From contig NZ_CP070353.1 of NCBI RefSeq assembly GCF_016919405.1, forward strand, positions 3,224,501 through 3,288,500: a DNA stretch of 64,000 nucleotides. Reading direction: 5' to 3'. This document shows positions 53,717-61,273 of the stretch, piece by piece. The notes under the pieces are model-generated. The model searched no databases. It was given only the letters and a program-made list of their open reading frames with translations, and was not told where the DNA came from. A program made the position numbers and the translations under genes. The stretch's first letter is position 1. Each line of letters starts with the position of its first letter. The stretch comes from Ensifer sp. PDNC004. Lineage in GTDB: Bacteria; Pseudomonadota; Alphaproteobacteria; Rhizobiales; Rhizobiaceae.

Positions 53717-54904
53717 CTACTGAAGCAGCCCGGCCGCCAAGTGCCGGGCTTTTTCGTCGGCGGCAAAGACGTCGTCCATCGTCGTGGCGGCCGGCAGGTC
53801 CGCGAGCTTGTCCATCACCTTTTCGACGATCTCGGCCATGGCGAGAAAGCCGGTGCGGCCGGCGATGAAGGCGTCGAGCGCCGTTTCCTTGGCACCATTG
53901 AGCACCGCGCCCTGCACGCCACCCTCGACCATTGCCCGGCGGGCAAGCCGGATCGCCGGGAAGCGCACTTCGTCCGGTGCTTCGAAATCGAGGCGCGACA
54001 GCTTGGCGAAATCGAGCCGCTCGATCGGTAGGCTGCAGCGGCTCGGATAGGAGAGCGCATAACCGATGGCGGTGCGCATGTCCGGGCAGCCGAGCTGGGC
54101 CAGCACCGATCCGTCGGTGTAGCCGACCATCGAGTGGATGACCGACTGCGGGTGCACGATCACTTCGACCTGCTCGGGCTTAAGCGCGAAGAGGTGCTTC
54201 GCCTCGATCATCTCCAGCGCCTTGTTGAACATCGAGGCGCTGTCGATCGAGATCTTCAGGCCCATCGACCAGTTCGGATGGGCGCGCGCGACATCGGCCG
54301 TCACATGCCGCATCTCCTCAAGCGACTTGGTGCGGAAGGGGCCGCCCGAGGCCGTCAGGATGATGCGCTCGACCGCGTGGCGCTGATGCTCTTCCAGCAC
54401 CTGGAAGATGGCGTTGTGTTCGCTGTCGACCGGCAGCAACCGACCGCCGCCTTTCTTCACCGCGTGGATGAACAGGCTGCCGGCCGAAACCAGGCACTCC
54501 TTGTTGGCGAGCGCGATGTCGGCGCCGCGGCGGGCGGCAGCAAGCGTCGGGGCGAGGCCGGCATTGCCCACGATCGCGGCCATCACCCAATCGGCATTGC
54601 GCTCGGCCGCCTCGATAAGGCCGCTCTTGCCGGCGGCAACTTGGATGCCGGTGCCGACGAGCGCTGCTTTCAGGTTTTCGTACTGGCTCTCGTTGGCGGT
54701 GACGGCGAGTTCGGCGCCGGCCTTCACGGCCTGCTCGGCAAGCAGGGGAATGTTGCCGTTGCCGGTGACGGCGACGACATCGAAGTGCTCGCGGCCGCCA
54801 AGGCGCTCGATGACGTCGAGCGTGTTGGTGCCGATCGAGCCGGTCGAGCCGAGGATCGTCAGTCGGCGCTTCGCACTGTCGCGGGATGCCATGCCAATAC
54901 CCAT
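53717..54904 (-). CDS. dxr: 1-deoxy-D-xylulose 5-phosphate reductoisomerase
   Basis: A 395-residue NADPH and divalent-metal enzyme making 2-C-methylerythritol 4-phosphate in isoprenoid synthesis. The NADPH motif GSTGSIGTNTLDVIE is near residues 19-33. The metal-binding VDSEHNAIFQVL is at about 156-167, the catalytic loop ASGGPFR at about 188-194 and HPNWSMGLKISIDSASMFNKALEMIEA at about 213-239. ATG 54904 has AAGAAGAA upstream; ATG 54892 (MASRD) is the alternative. It is away from the uppS-cdsA cluster where many bacteria keep it. Its 3' end contains the hemA terminator. Confidence 0.95.
   Translation of the reverse strand: MGIGMASRDSAKRRLTILGSTGSIGTNTLDVIERLGGREHFDVVAVTGNGNIPLLAEQAVKAGAELAVTANESQYENLKAALVGTGIQVAAGKSGLIEAAERNADWVMAAIVGNAGLAPTLAAARRGADIALANKECLVSAGSLFIHAVKKGGGRLLPVDSEHNAIFQVLEEHQRHAVERIILTASGGPFRTKSLEEMRHVTADVARAHPNWSMGLKISIDSASMFNKALEMIEAKHLFALKPEQVEVIVHPQSVIHSMVGYTDGSVLAQLGCPDMRTAIGYALSYPSRCSLPIERLDFAKLSRLDFEAPDEVRFPAIRLARRAMVEGGVQGAVLNGAKETALDAFIAGRTGFLAMAEIVEKVMDKLADLPAATTMDDVFAADEKARHLAAGLLQ
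53727..53754 (+). terminator. hemA terminator embedded in the dxr coding end
   Basis: AGCCCGGC (53727-53734) pairs with GCCGGGCT (53743-53750) around an 8-base loop, followed by TTTT. The hairpin lies within the last codons of dxr on the other strand. Confidence 0.75.
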
Positions 54905-55100
54905 GTTCTTCTTTTCGGACGAGATGCCCGGCTGAGCCTTCGCCGCGGACGCATGATCTGCACGAGATCGATCCGAGTTTTTTATGTTGTTTGCTAGGCT
55001 CTACAGGCGAAATCCGCCGGCAACAAGGGCGCGGTCTTCATTCCGTCTCGTCCGCGGGCTAAGAATCAGGTGCCTTGAGTCGGGGCCGAAGGAGTTCGCG

Positions 55101-55823
55101 ATGCTGAAAGTCATGACCGCCGTTTCCTGCGCCTGCGTGGCGATCGAGATGGCCTCGATGCAGCCGGTTGCGGCCGAGAACGTGCCGCAGCAGCTCGTCG
55201 GCACCTGGCTTGCCGAGGACATCGGTGGCGGCGGGGTCATCGACAATCTGCAGTCGACACTTGAGATCCGCGAAGACGGCACCTATGGCGGCATGGCTGG
55301 CTGCAACCATTTCACCGGAACCTTCAGCCTCTCGGGCTCCAAGGTCACCTTCGGTCCCGCCGCCACGACGCGCAAGATGTGCGTGCCGGCGGTGATGACC
55401 CAGGAGCAGAAGTTCCTGGAAGCGCTGCGTTCAGAGCTTTCCTGGTCGGTGGAAGGATCGAAGCTCGTGCTTGGCAAGGCCGGTGGTGGCACTTCCGTGA
55501 AGCTGGCATCGATGACGGCAGCGTCGGAAGGCGCTGACGTGACGATCCGCATTCCGGGAGCCGACACGGTCGATAGGCAATCGGTCCGATACGATTGCGG
55601 TAGCAAGGCGATCGAGGCGGAGTACATCAACGCCGGCCCGGTTTCACTGGTGACCTTCACCATCGACGGCACGTTCGTCGTCGCATCCAACGTGATTGCC
55701 GCGTCCGGGGCCAAATATGCCGGCGGACAATATGTCTGGTGGACGAAGGGCGAGGAGGCGACGCTTTTCGACGCGACGAAAGGTGACCAGGATAAGGGCA
55801 TCGCCTGCAAGCCGGCGTCCTGA
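55101..55823 (+). CDS. META-MliC two-domain secreted protein (putative lysozyme inhibitor)
   Basis: A 240-residue exported protein. The signal peptide is about 1-25 (MLKVMTAVSCACVAIEMASMQPVAA). The META/DUF306 domain (about 28-130) has GGMAGCNHFTGTFSLSG and the paired Cys in RKMCVPAVMTQEQKFLEAL. The MliC-like domain (about 155-240) has VRYDCGSKAIEAEYIN, the SGAKYAGGQYVWWTKGEEATLF core and a final C. MliC proteins inhibit C-type lysozymes; META domains are stress-linked. ATG 55101 follows AAGGAG. Confidence 0.88.
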   Translation: MLKVMTAVSCACVAIEMASMQPVAAENVPQQLVGTWLAEDIGGGGVIDNLQSTLEIREDGTYGGMAGCNHFTGTFSLSGSKVTFGPAATTRKMCVPAVMTQEQKFLEALRSELSWSVEGSKLVLGKAGGGTSVKLASMTAASEGADVTIRIPGADTVDRQSVRYDCGSKAIEAEYINAGPVSLVTFTIDGTFVVASNVIAASGAKYAGGQYVWWTKGEEATLFDATKGDQDKGIACKPAS

Positions 55824-55969
55824 CGAGGCGCCGCTTGTTCCTCCCGCTCTTGCCAGACCTCTATCGCGACCGGTGGAAGAAGTTGTGGTGAAAGTCGGAA
55901 CTTTTGCCCTCGCTTCATAGTTACAATCCCGGCGCTGTCGCGCTGTTGTTGTGAAAAGGGAGTTGATCC

Positions 55970-56131
55970 ATGGGGCTGCTTATCGGAATCCTGATTACGT
56001 TCCTCGTCATCGTGCTGGTGCTCTATCTCGTCCAGCGGCTGCCGCTCGACGCGCGTGCCAAGCAGATCGTGCAGATCATCGTCATCATCATCGGCATCAT
56101 CTCTCTGTTGAAATACCTGGCCGTCTTCTGA
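55970..56131 (+). CDS. Small two-helix membrane protein (Thivi_2564-like)
   Basis: A 53-residue protein beginning MGLLIGILITFLVIVLVLYL and ending LLKYLAVF. There are two membrane segments (about 2-20 and 32-51) joined by a basic loop, VQRLPLDARAKQ. ATG 55970 follows GGGAG seven bases upstream. It resembles the small proteins annotated as Thivi_2564 family from memory. Its function is unknown. It is followed by a very strong hairpin. Confidence 0.8.
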   Translation: MGLLIGILITFLVIVLVLYLVQRLPLDARAKQIVQIIVIIIGIISLLKYLAVF

Positions 56132-56144
56132 CGTGCCGCCTTCC

Positions 56145-56186
56145 AGCCAAAGGCCGCCGGATCGCAAGACCCGGCGGCCTTTGGCT
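56145..56186 (+). terminator. Long perfect hairpin after the small membrane protein
   Basis: A 16-bp perfect stem (56145-56160 with 56171-56186) has a 10-base loop, 13 bases past the stop. The T residues fall inside the right arm (CCTTTGG), so it acts as a terminator or transcript stabiliser. Confidence 0.75.
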
Positions 56187-56256
56187 GTCTGGTCGATGCT
56201 GACAGGATCTGACAGCGGTAGCGCCTAGGGTCGGGCATCGAAAAGGAGACCCGACG

Positions 56257-56625
56257 ATGCTGTCACCGAACCTCATCCTGTTCTATGTCGAAGACCCGGC
56301 AAGAAGTGCCGCGTTCTATACCGGCCTCTTTGGACGCGAACCCGTTGCCTCCTTCCCGACCTATGTCGCCTTCGAACTCGAAAACGGGCTGACGTTCAGT
56401 CTCTGGTCCACCGGCGCGCGGGATTTCGTCTCGTCCGGTACCGGCCATCGCTCGGAAATCGCCTTCATGGTCAAGGACGATGCTGAGGTCGAGCGCCTTT
56501 ATGCGGAGTGGCGCCGCAAAGGGATCACGATCGAGCAGGAGCTGAAGACCGCCGTCTTCGGCCGCACCTTCGTGGCGCTTGATCCCGATGGTCATCGCCT
56601 GCGCGTATGCAGGCCCGATGATTGA
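56257..56625 (+). CDS. VOC-family protein (bleomycin-resistance/glyoxalase-like)
   Basis: A 122-residue single VOC module: NLILFYVEDPARSAAFYTGLFGREPV, then FELENGLTFSLW, and VALDPDGHRLRVCRP at the end. It resembles PhnB or drug-binding VOC proteins. The substrate is unknown. ATG 56257 follows AAGGAGA. Confidence 0.88.
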   Translation: MLSPNLILFYVEDPARSAAFYTGLFGREPVASFPTYVAFELENGLTFSLWSTGARDFVSSGTGHRSEIAFMVKDDAEVERLYAEWRRKGITIEQELKTAVFGRTFVALDPDGHRLRVCRPDD

Positions 56626-56666
56626 AATCATCAGGTTTCGGTGGACCGAACGCGGAACAGCAGCGC

Positions 56667-56936
56667 TTATTGCGCGGCGGTCGGCGCTCTGCGATCAAGG
56701 ATAGCCTGGAACAGGGCGGCCTGATGCTCGGTCGCGGCGCGGATTGCGCTGAGCTGCCGCAACATCGAGCCAAAGGCCGCGAGAAGGATGCCGCTCAGGA
56801 TCGCACTCAAAGCCCAGGGAAGCACGACCAGCGCTCGAAGCTGCGCCGTTGCCGGATCGGTAGCGAGCAGCGCGATCGCAGCTGCCAGTGCGGCCAGGAT
56901 GATGACGATGCCGATGATTTGCAGAAGCTTACCCAT
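56667..56936 (-). CDS. Small two-helix membrane protein
   Basis: An 89-residue protein with two hydrophobic helices (about 5-26, IIGIVIILAALAAAIALLA, and 34-57, ALVVLPWALSAILSGILLAAFGSML). A charged amphipathic C-terminal tail, RQLSAIRAATEHQAALFQAILDRR, follows. ATG 56936 is directly preceded by GGAGG. No family recognised. Monocistronic on the minus strand. Confidence 0.75.
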   Translation of the reverse strand: MGKLLQIIGIVIILAALAAAIALLATDPATAQLRALVVLPWALSAILSGILLAAFGSMLRQLSAIRAATEHQAALFQAILDRRAPTAAQ

Positions 56937-57046
56937 GGTGTCCTCCCGTCATGCGCGCACCGTCAGGCAGACTGCATCTCCTGTCAAGCAGGCGGCTTCG
57001 GCAAGGCAATCTTGCGATCATGACTGAGGGAGCAAAACCCGGCCCA

Positions 57047-57075
57047 ACAAAAAAGGCCGGGGCAAACCCGACCTT
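57047..57075 (-). terminator. Terminator downstream of the SDR gene
   Basis: AAGGCCGGG (57053-57061) pairs with CCCGACCTT (57067-57075) with one mismatch and a 5-base loop. A T-rich stretch follows on the minus strand (complement of 57047-57054). Confidence 0.7.
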
Positions 57076-57220
57076 CCTCATCACCTTCCGTCGATGCCAG
57101 TTCATCCGTGGTCATCAGGAAGATGTGAGTATTGTTTAGCTGGGGTTCGTGACAGGCGCATGACGTTAGCGCGTTTCTTTTCCCCTGCGCTGCTCTGCGC
57201 CAGCGGCGGGCGCTGCCGCT

Positions 57221-57943
57221 CTACCATTTGCCCAGATGCGCGCCGCCGTCGACGTTCAGCACCTCCCCGGTGATGCGCGGCGCCCGGGTCAGGAACAGGA
57301 CGGCATCCACGATCTCTTCGACGCTGGAGATGCTGTGCATCGGCGAAAGCGTGTTGAGGAAATCCCGCGGATTGTCCTTGTGAAGTGGCGTGTCGACGAC
57401 ACCGGGCGCGACGACGTTGACGCGAATTCCGTCTCTTGCGTATTCCATGGCGATGTTCTTCGAGATGGCGTTGATGCCGCCCTTGGTCAGCATGGCGACC
57501 GAAGCGTTCATGCCTGCGATCGGGCGATCGGCAAGCGGCGTCGTGATGCTGACGATGCTGCCGCCTCTTTTCTGCGAAAGCATCTGCTTGATCACAAGCT
57601 GGGTCGTGTGGAGGAATCCCTCGATGTTGGTGGCGCTCAGCTGCCGGTAGTCGTCAGTGGTGTAGTCGACGAAGGGCTTGGTGAAGAAGATGCCGGCATT
57701 GTTGACCAGCGCGTCGATCGAGCCGAACCGGGCGATCGCGGTTTCGACCACGCGTTTCGCCGTCTCCGGATCGGCGATATCGCCGTCGACCCGGGCCAGC
57801 CGGTCCGATTCGGTGATTTCGCGCGATTGGCTGACATTGCGCGAGGTTGCGACGACGCTATAGCCCTCTGCCAGAAAAGCGTTTGTGAGGCCCGCGCCGA
57901 TGCCCTGGGATGCACCGGTGATGATGGCGACCTTGTTTGTCAT
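57221..57943 (-). CDS. Short-chain dehydrogenase lacking the catalytic tyrosine
   Basis: A 240-residue SDR-fold protein. The cofactor motif ITGASQGIG is near residue 8, the NNAG motif is in ALVNNAGIF, and the C-terminus GEVLNVDGGAHLGKW is typical. The usual Y-x-x-x-K reads A-M-L-T-K (SVAMLTKGG), so the catalytic Tyr is missing while the Lys remains. It may be inactive, use another residue or only bind cofactor. ATG 57943 follows GGAGAG. It is divergent from a LysR gene that probably controls it. Confidence 0.88.
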   Translation of the reverse strand: MTNKVAIITGASQGIGAGLTNAFLAEGYSVVATSRNVSQSREITESDRLARVDGDIADPETAKRVVETAIARFGSIDALVNNAGIFFTKPFVDYTTDDYRQLSATNIEGFLHTTQLVIKQMLSQKRGGSIVSITTPLADRPIAGMNASVAMLTKGGINAISKNIAMEYARDGIRVNVVAPGVVDTPLHKDNPRDFLNTLSPMHSISSVEEIVDAVLFLTRAPRITGEVLNVDGGAHLGKW

Positions 57944-58055
57944 CTGATCTCTCCGTGGTTGGACGGTTTCGGTGAGGTCAATATGGCTGCCGCCGGATTG
58001 TGCGATTAGACGGAAATATCTGGAATTACTTTTCCATTGATGCAAAAATCATCAC

Positions 58056-58958
58056 ATGGTCGATCTGAACGATATCGCGGTCTTTGCCGCCGTGGCCCAA
58101 TTCGAGAGTTTCAGCCGGGCGGCACGTTCGCTCGGCATGCCGGTCTCCACCGTCAGCCGCAAGGTCACGGCCCTTGAGGAGCAACTGGGCGCCACGCTCA
58201 TCCAGCGCACGACGCGCAAGCTCAGTCTCACGGCGCAGGGGCGGGCCTATTATGCGGAATGCGGCGAACCGCTGAAGCAGCTTCGCGATGCCGAGCGGGT
58301 GCTGAGTGAGGCGCAGAGAAGGCCGGAGGGGTTGCTGAGGGTCACCGTTCCCATGACCCTCGGGCAGCCGCCCTTCTTTGATTTCCTGTCCGCATTCATG
58401 AGGTCCTATCCCGAGATCGAGGTTGATCTGCTCGTCACCAACAGTTTCATGGACCTCGTTGCCGAAAATATCGACGTCGCGGTGCGGTTCGGTGAATTGC
58501 GCGATTCGTCGCTTGTCGCGCAGCGCCTGGGCCGAAGCACCCACTTCCTGGTGGCCGCGCCCGACTATCTCGACCAACATGGCACCCCATCGCGCCCCGA
58601 AGACCTGAGCGGCCATCGCTGCGTTCTGGTCAATGCCCGCGGCAACGAGGCAGAATGGCATCTGGTCAAAGGTGGCGCAACGGCCAGCCTGCGTGTGAGC
58701 GGAGCGGTGTCGGTCCATGACATCCAGTCGGCGAACGCCATGACCGAGCGTGGCCACGGCATAGGCCGGTTGCCGCCGATCTTCTGCGACAGCCTGCTTG
58801 CGAGCGGCAAGCTCGTGCGCGTCCTTCCGGGATGGTCGGCGCCGGACGTCTTCGTGCACGCGGTCTATCCGACACGGCGCTTCCTGCCATCACGGCTGCA
58901 GGTGTTTCTGCAGGAACTCAAAGCCTGGCGCGGCCCGGCGTGGCAGCCGCTTCGGTGA
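58056..58958 (+). CDS. LysR-family regulator (CrgA/AaeR-like)
   Basis: A 300-residue LysR regulator. The HTH is DLNDIAVFAAVAQFESFSRAARSLGMPVSTVSRKVTALEEQLG (about 3-45), followed by the effector domain with LLRVTVPMTLGQPPFFDFL. The MPVSTVSRK pattern is that of the subgroup controlling divergent dehydrogenases. Its divergent neighbour is the Tyr-less SDR, with 112 bases between. The ligand is unknown. Confidence 0.92.
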   Translation: MVDLNDIAVFAAVAQFESFSRAARSLGMPVSTVSRKVTALEEQLGATLIQRTTRKLSLTAQGRAYYAECGEPLKQLRDAERVLSEAQRRPEGLLRVTVPMTLGQPPFFDFLSAFMRSYPEIEVDLLVTNSFMDLVAENIDVAVRFGELRDSSLVAQRLGRSTHFLVAAPDYLDQHGTPSRPEDLSGHRCVLVNARGNEAEWHLVKGGATASLRVSGAVSVHDIQSANAMTERGHGIGRLPPIFCDSLLASGKLVRVLPGWSAPDVFVHAVYPTRRFLPSRLQVFLQELKAWRGPAWQPLR

Positions 58959-58965
58959 GCATGCG

Positions 58966-59502
58966 CTAGGGCACGATCTCTTCGAGCTTTTGCGCGAAGA
59001 TGCTGAAACCGGCCCGACGATAGGTCGCCTGCGCCTTCGGATGATCCCATATGTCGGTATGCAGCCAGATCCGGTTTGCACCACGGTCCCAGACGGCGCG
59101 CAGCGCACTATCGAGCAGAAACGGCCCCAGCCTTTGGCCGTAAACGTCCGGGATCAGGCCGAAATGGGTGAGTTCGACATCCTCGGTATCAGCGCGGTCG
59201 AATTCACAAAGCCCGACCGCGCGGTCGCCCAGCCGGAGGATGTAGAGGCTCGTGGAGGCGCTGCCGAGAAAATCGTCGAGATCGGCTGTTGGCATGCGCA
59301 GTCGCTGATCCCAGCGCAATGGTTCGCCGACGGCGCGATAGAGCGAAAGAAACGCAGCGGTATCCGGACGTTCGGACGTAACCACCGCGTGCGCGATCGG
59401 TGCCGGAAACGCGTCGCCCGCCGGGCGTTCGAGCATTTCCATATAGGTCACAAGCAGCTGGACCGTGTTTTCTCCGGAAGGGGTAGCTTTAATGTCATCC
59501 AC
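58966..59502 (-). CDS. GNAT-family N-acetyltransferase
   Basis: A 178-residue acetyl-CoA-dependent transferase. The GNAT core is visible as VGLCEFDRADTEDVELTHFGLIPDVYGQRLGPFLLDSALRAVW (motif A, about 102-144), then WLHTDIWDHPKAQATYRRAGFSIF (motif B). The catalytic loop Q-R-L-G-P replaces Q-G-x-G-x. The start is a GTG at 59502 without a strong ribosome binding site; the first Met in the conserved region is at residue 21. The substrate is unknown. It ends eight bases from the convergent LysR stop. Confidence 0.85.
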   Translation of the reverse strand: MDDIKATPSGENTVQLLVTYMEMLERPAGDAFPAPIAHAVVTSERPDTAAFLSLYRAVGEPLRWDQRLRMPTADLDDFLGSASTSLYILRLGDRAVGLCEFDRADTEDVELTHFGLIPDVYGQRLGPFLLDSALRAVWDRGANRIWLHTDIWDHPKAQATYRRAGFSIFAQKLEEIVP

Positions 59503-59556
59503 GGCGTCAGCACGGCGCGCGCCGCGTCCAGTTCGATTACCAGGGGTCTTGGAGAA

Positions 59557-59633
59557 TGGTGATCCCGCCGCGATTCGAACGCGGGACCCCCAGATTAGGA
59601 ATCTGGTGCTCTATCCTGCTGAGCTACGGGACC
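59557..59633 (-). tRNA. tRNA-Arg (anticodon CCT)
   Basis: On the minus strand, 59633 to 59557 folds into a full cloverleaf. The acceptor stem is GGTCCCG/CGGGATC with one G-T pair. The D arm is GCTC...GAGC. The anticodon stem is CCAGA/TCTGG with loop TTCCTAA (anticodon CCT, reading AGG). The T arm is CCGCG TTCGAAT CGCGG, with discriminator A. The 3' CCA is encoded. No integrase or att repeat is near it. Confidence 0.97.
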
Positions 59634-59873
59634 ACTTGGATAGCACCCATACAAAAGCAAGGGCTCTTCGCCAAGTGTTTTTGCGTGCATGCCCAAGGAA
59701 ATGCGGGCGGCCTCGTCCCGTCGGGGCGGGATGTTGCCACGGATCGGCAGGCTTGAAAACGACGATGAAACGGGGCTGGTCTTCCACGTCTTCCGAATGC
59801 TAAGCAAAGCAAGCGCCGGCCCGAGGAAGCTGGCGCTCCCCATTGAGACCTTCATCAGAGACCTGATCCAGAT

Positions 59874-60770
59874 ATGTTCATCGGAATAGATTGGGGCGGC
59901 ACGAAAATGGAAGTCATCGCGCTCGGCCGCGATGGCGAAACGCGCGCCCGTCATCGCGTCTCGACCCCGACCAGCGGTTATGACGATTGCATTCGCGCCG
60001 TTCTCGATCTCGTTGCCGCCGCCGAGCAGACGGCGGGCGAACAGGGCTCGATCGGCATCGGCATTCCCGGCAGCCCCAATCCGCGCACCGGCATCGTGCG
60101 CAATTCCAATGCGGTACTGATCAACGGCAAACCGCTCGGTCGCGACCTCGAAACGGCGCTTGGCCGCCCGGTCCGGCTTGCTAACGACGCCAATTGCCTG
60201 GCGGTCTCGGAGGCGGTCGACGGTGCCGGCAAGAACGAGCATGTGGTCTTCGGTGTCATCGTCGGTACCGGCCATGGCGGCGGCCTTGCGATCGACAAGA
60301 AGGTGCATGCCGGTTACCAGGGCGTTGCCGCCGAGATCGGCCATTATCCGCTGCCCTGGATGACGAAGGACGAATATCCCGGCCACAAATGCTGGTGCGG
60401 CAAACACGGCTGTCTCGACATGTATGCCTGCGGTACCGGCGTCGAACTCGACTACCGGCTCACGACCGGTGTTGAAAAGCGCGGGCGCGACATCATCGAG
60501 GCAAAGCGGGCGGGCGACCCGGTTGCGACAGGCGTCTATGAGCGCTTCGTCGACCGGCTGGCGCGCAGCCTGGCGCTGCTGACCAATATCGTCGATCCGG
60601 ACGTCTACGTGCTTGGCGGCGGCATGTCGAATGTCGACGAGATCTATCAGGACGTTCCGCCGCGCGTGGTCAATTATCTCTTCGGCGACACGTTCGAAAC
60701 GCCCATTCGCAAGGCCTTGCACGGCGACAGCTCCGGCGTGCGCGGCGCGGCCTGGCTCTGGAAGGACTGA
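59874..60770 (+). CDS. ROK-family sugar kinase (fructokinase/mannokinase-like)
   Basis: A 298-residue ROK kinase. The phosphate-1 motif IGIDWGGTKMEV is at residues 3-14, the catalytic loop IGIGIPGSPNPRTG at about 61 and the ANDANCLAVSEA motif at about 103. The zinc-binding CWCGKHGCLDMYACG is at about 176-190. Fructose, mannose or N-acetylglucosamine are typical substrates. The downstream epimerase/isomerase in the same operon suggests mannose to fructose to fructose-6-P. ATG 59874 has only a weak GATCCAGA upstream. Confidence 0.9.
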   Translation: MFIGIDWGGTKMEVIALGRDGETRARHRVSTPTSGYDDCIRAVLDLVAAAEQTAGEQGSIGIGIPGSPNPRTGIVRNSNAVLINGKPLGRDLETALGRPVRLANDANCLAVSEAVDGAGKNEHVVFGVIVGTGHGGGLAIDKKVHAGYQGVAAEIGHYPLPWMTKDEYPGHKCWCGKHGCLDMYACGTGVELDYRLTTGVEKRGRDIIEAKRAGDPVATGVYERFVDRLARSLALLTNIVDPDVYVLGGGMSNVDEIYQDVPPRVVNYLFGDTFETPIRKALHGDSSGVRGAAWLWKD

Positions 60771-60775
60771 ACCCC

Positions 60776-61270
60776 ATGAATATCGACAAGGACCTCGCCC
60801 GCATCGCGCGGCAGGATCAGGAATTGCAGTTCGAGCGCTTCGATCTGGATACGGCCTGGGAGCTTGGCACGCTGCTGCGCAAGATGGCGGCCGAGCGCAA
60901 GCTTGGCGTCGTCATCGACATCACGCTCTTCTCGATGCAGGTGTTCTATGCCGCGCTCGACGGGGCGACGCCTGACAATCCGAACTGGGTGCGCCGCAAG
61001 CGCAACACCGTGTTCCGGCTGTTCAAGAGCAGCTACGCCACCGGCCGCGAGCTTGCCAAGGCACAGACCAATCTGCAGGCGAAGCTCGGATTGGCCGATG
61101 CCGATTATGCAGCGCATGGCGGCAGCTTCCCGATCGTCGTCAAGGGCACCGGGTGTATCGGTGCCGTCACCGTATCCGGCCTGCCGCAACGCGAGGACCA
61201 CAATATGGTGGTCGAAGCGCTCTCGGCCTTGCTCGGCAAGGATCACGGCGCATTGAAGCTCGAGGACTGA
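60776..61270 (+). CDS. UPF0303/heme-degrading-domain family protein
   Basis: A 164-residue protein of the UPF0303 (YBR137W/GlcG-like) family. The family pattern is present: GTLLRKMAAERKLGVVIDITLFSMQVFYAALDGATPDNPNWVRRKRNTVFRLFKSSY and the C-terminal GTGCIGAVTVSGLPQREDHNMVVEAL. Its biochemical role is unclear; related folds bind cofactors. It sits in an operon, five bases after the kinase and three before the epimerase. Confidence 0.9.
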   Translation: MNIDKDLARIARQDQELQFERFDLDTAWELGTLLRKMAAERKLGVVIDITLFSMQVFYAALDGATPDNPNWVRRKRNTVFRLFKSSYATGRELAKAQTNLQAKLGLADADYAAHGGSFPIVVKGTGCIGAVTVSGLPQREDHNMVVEALSALLGKDHGALKLED

Positions 61271-61273
61271 GAA

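Noticed and set aside
59557..59633. tRNA-Arg as an integration site for a mobile island
   Set aside because: No integrase, no direct repeat of the tRNA 3' end and no composition change on either side.
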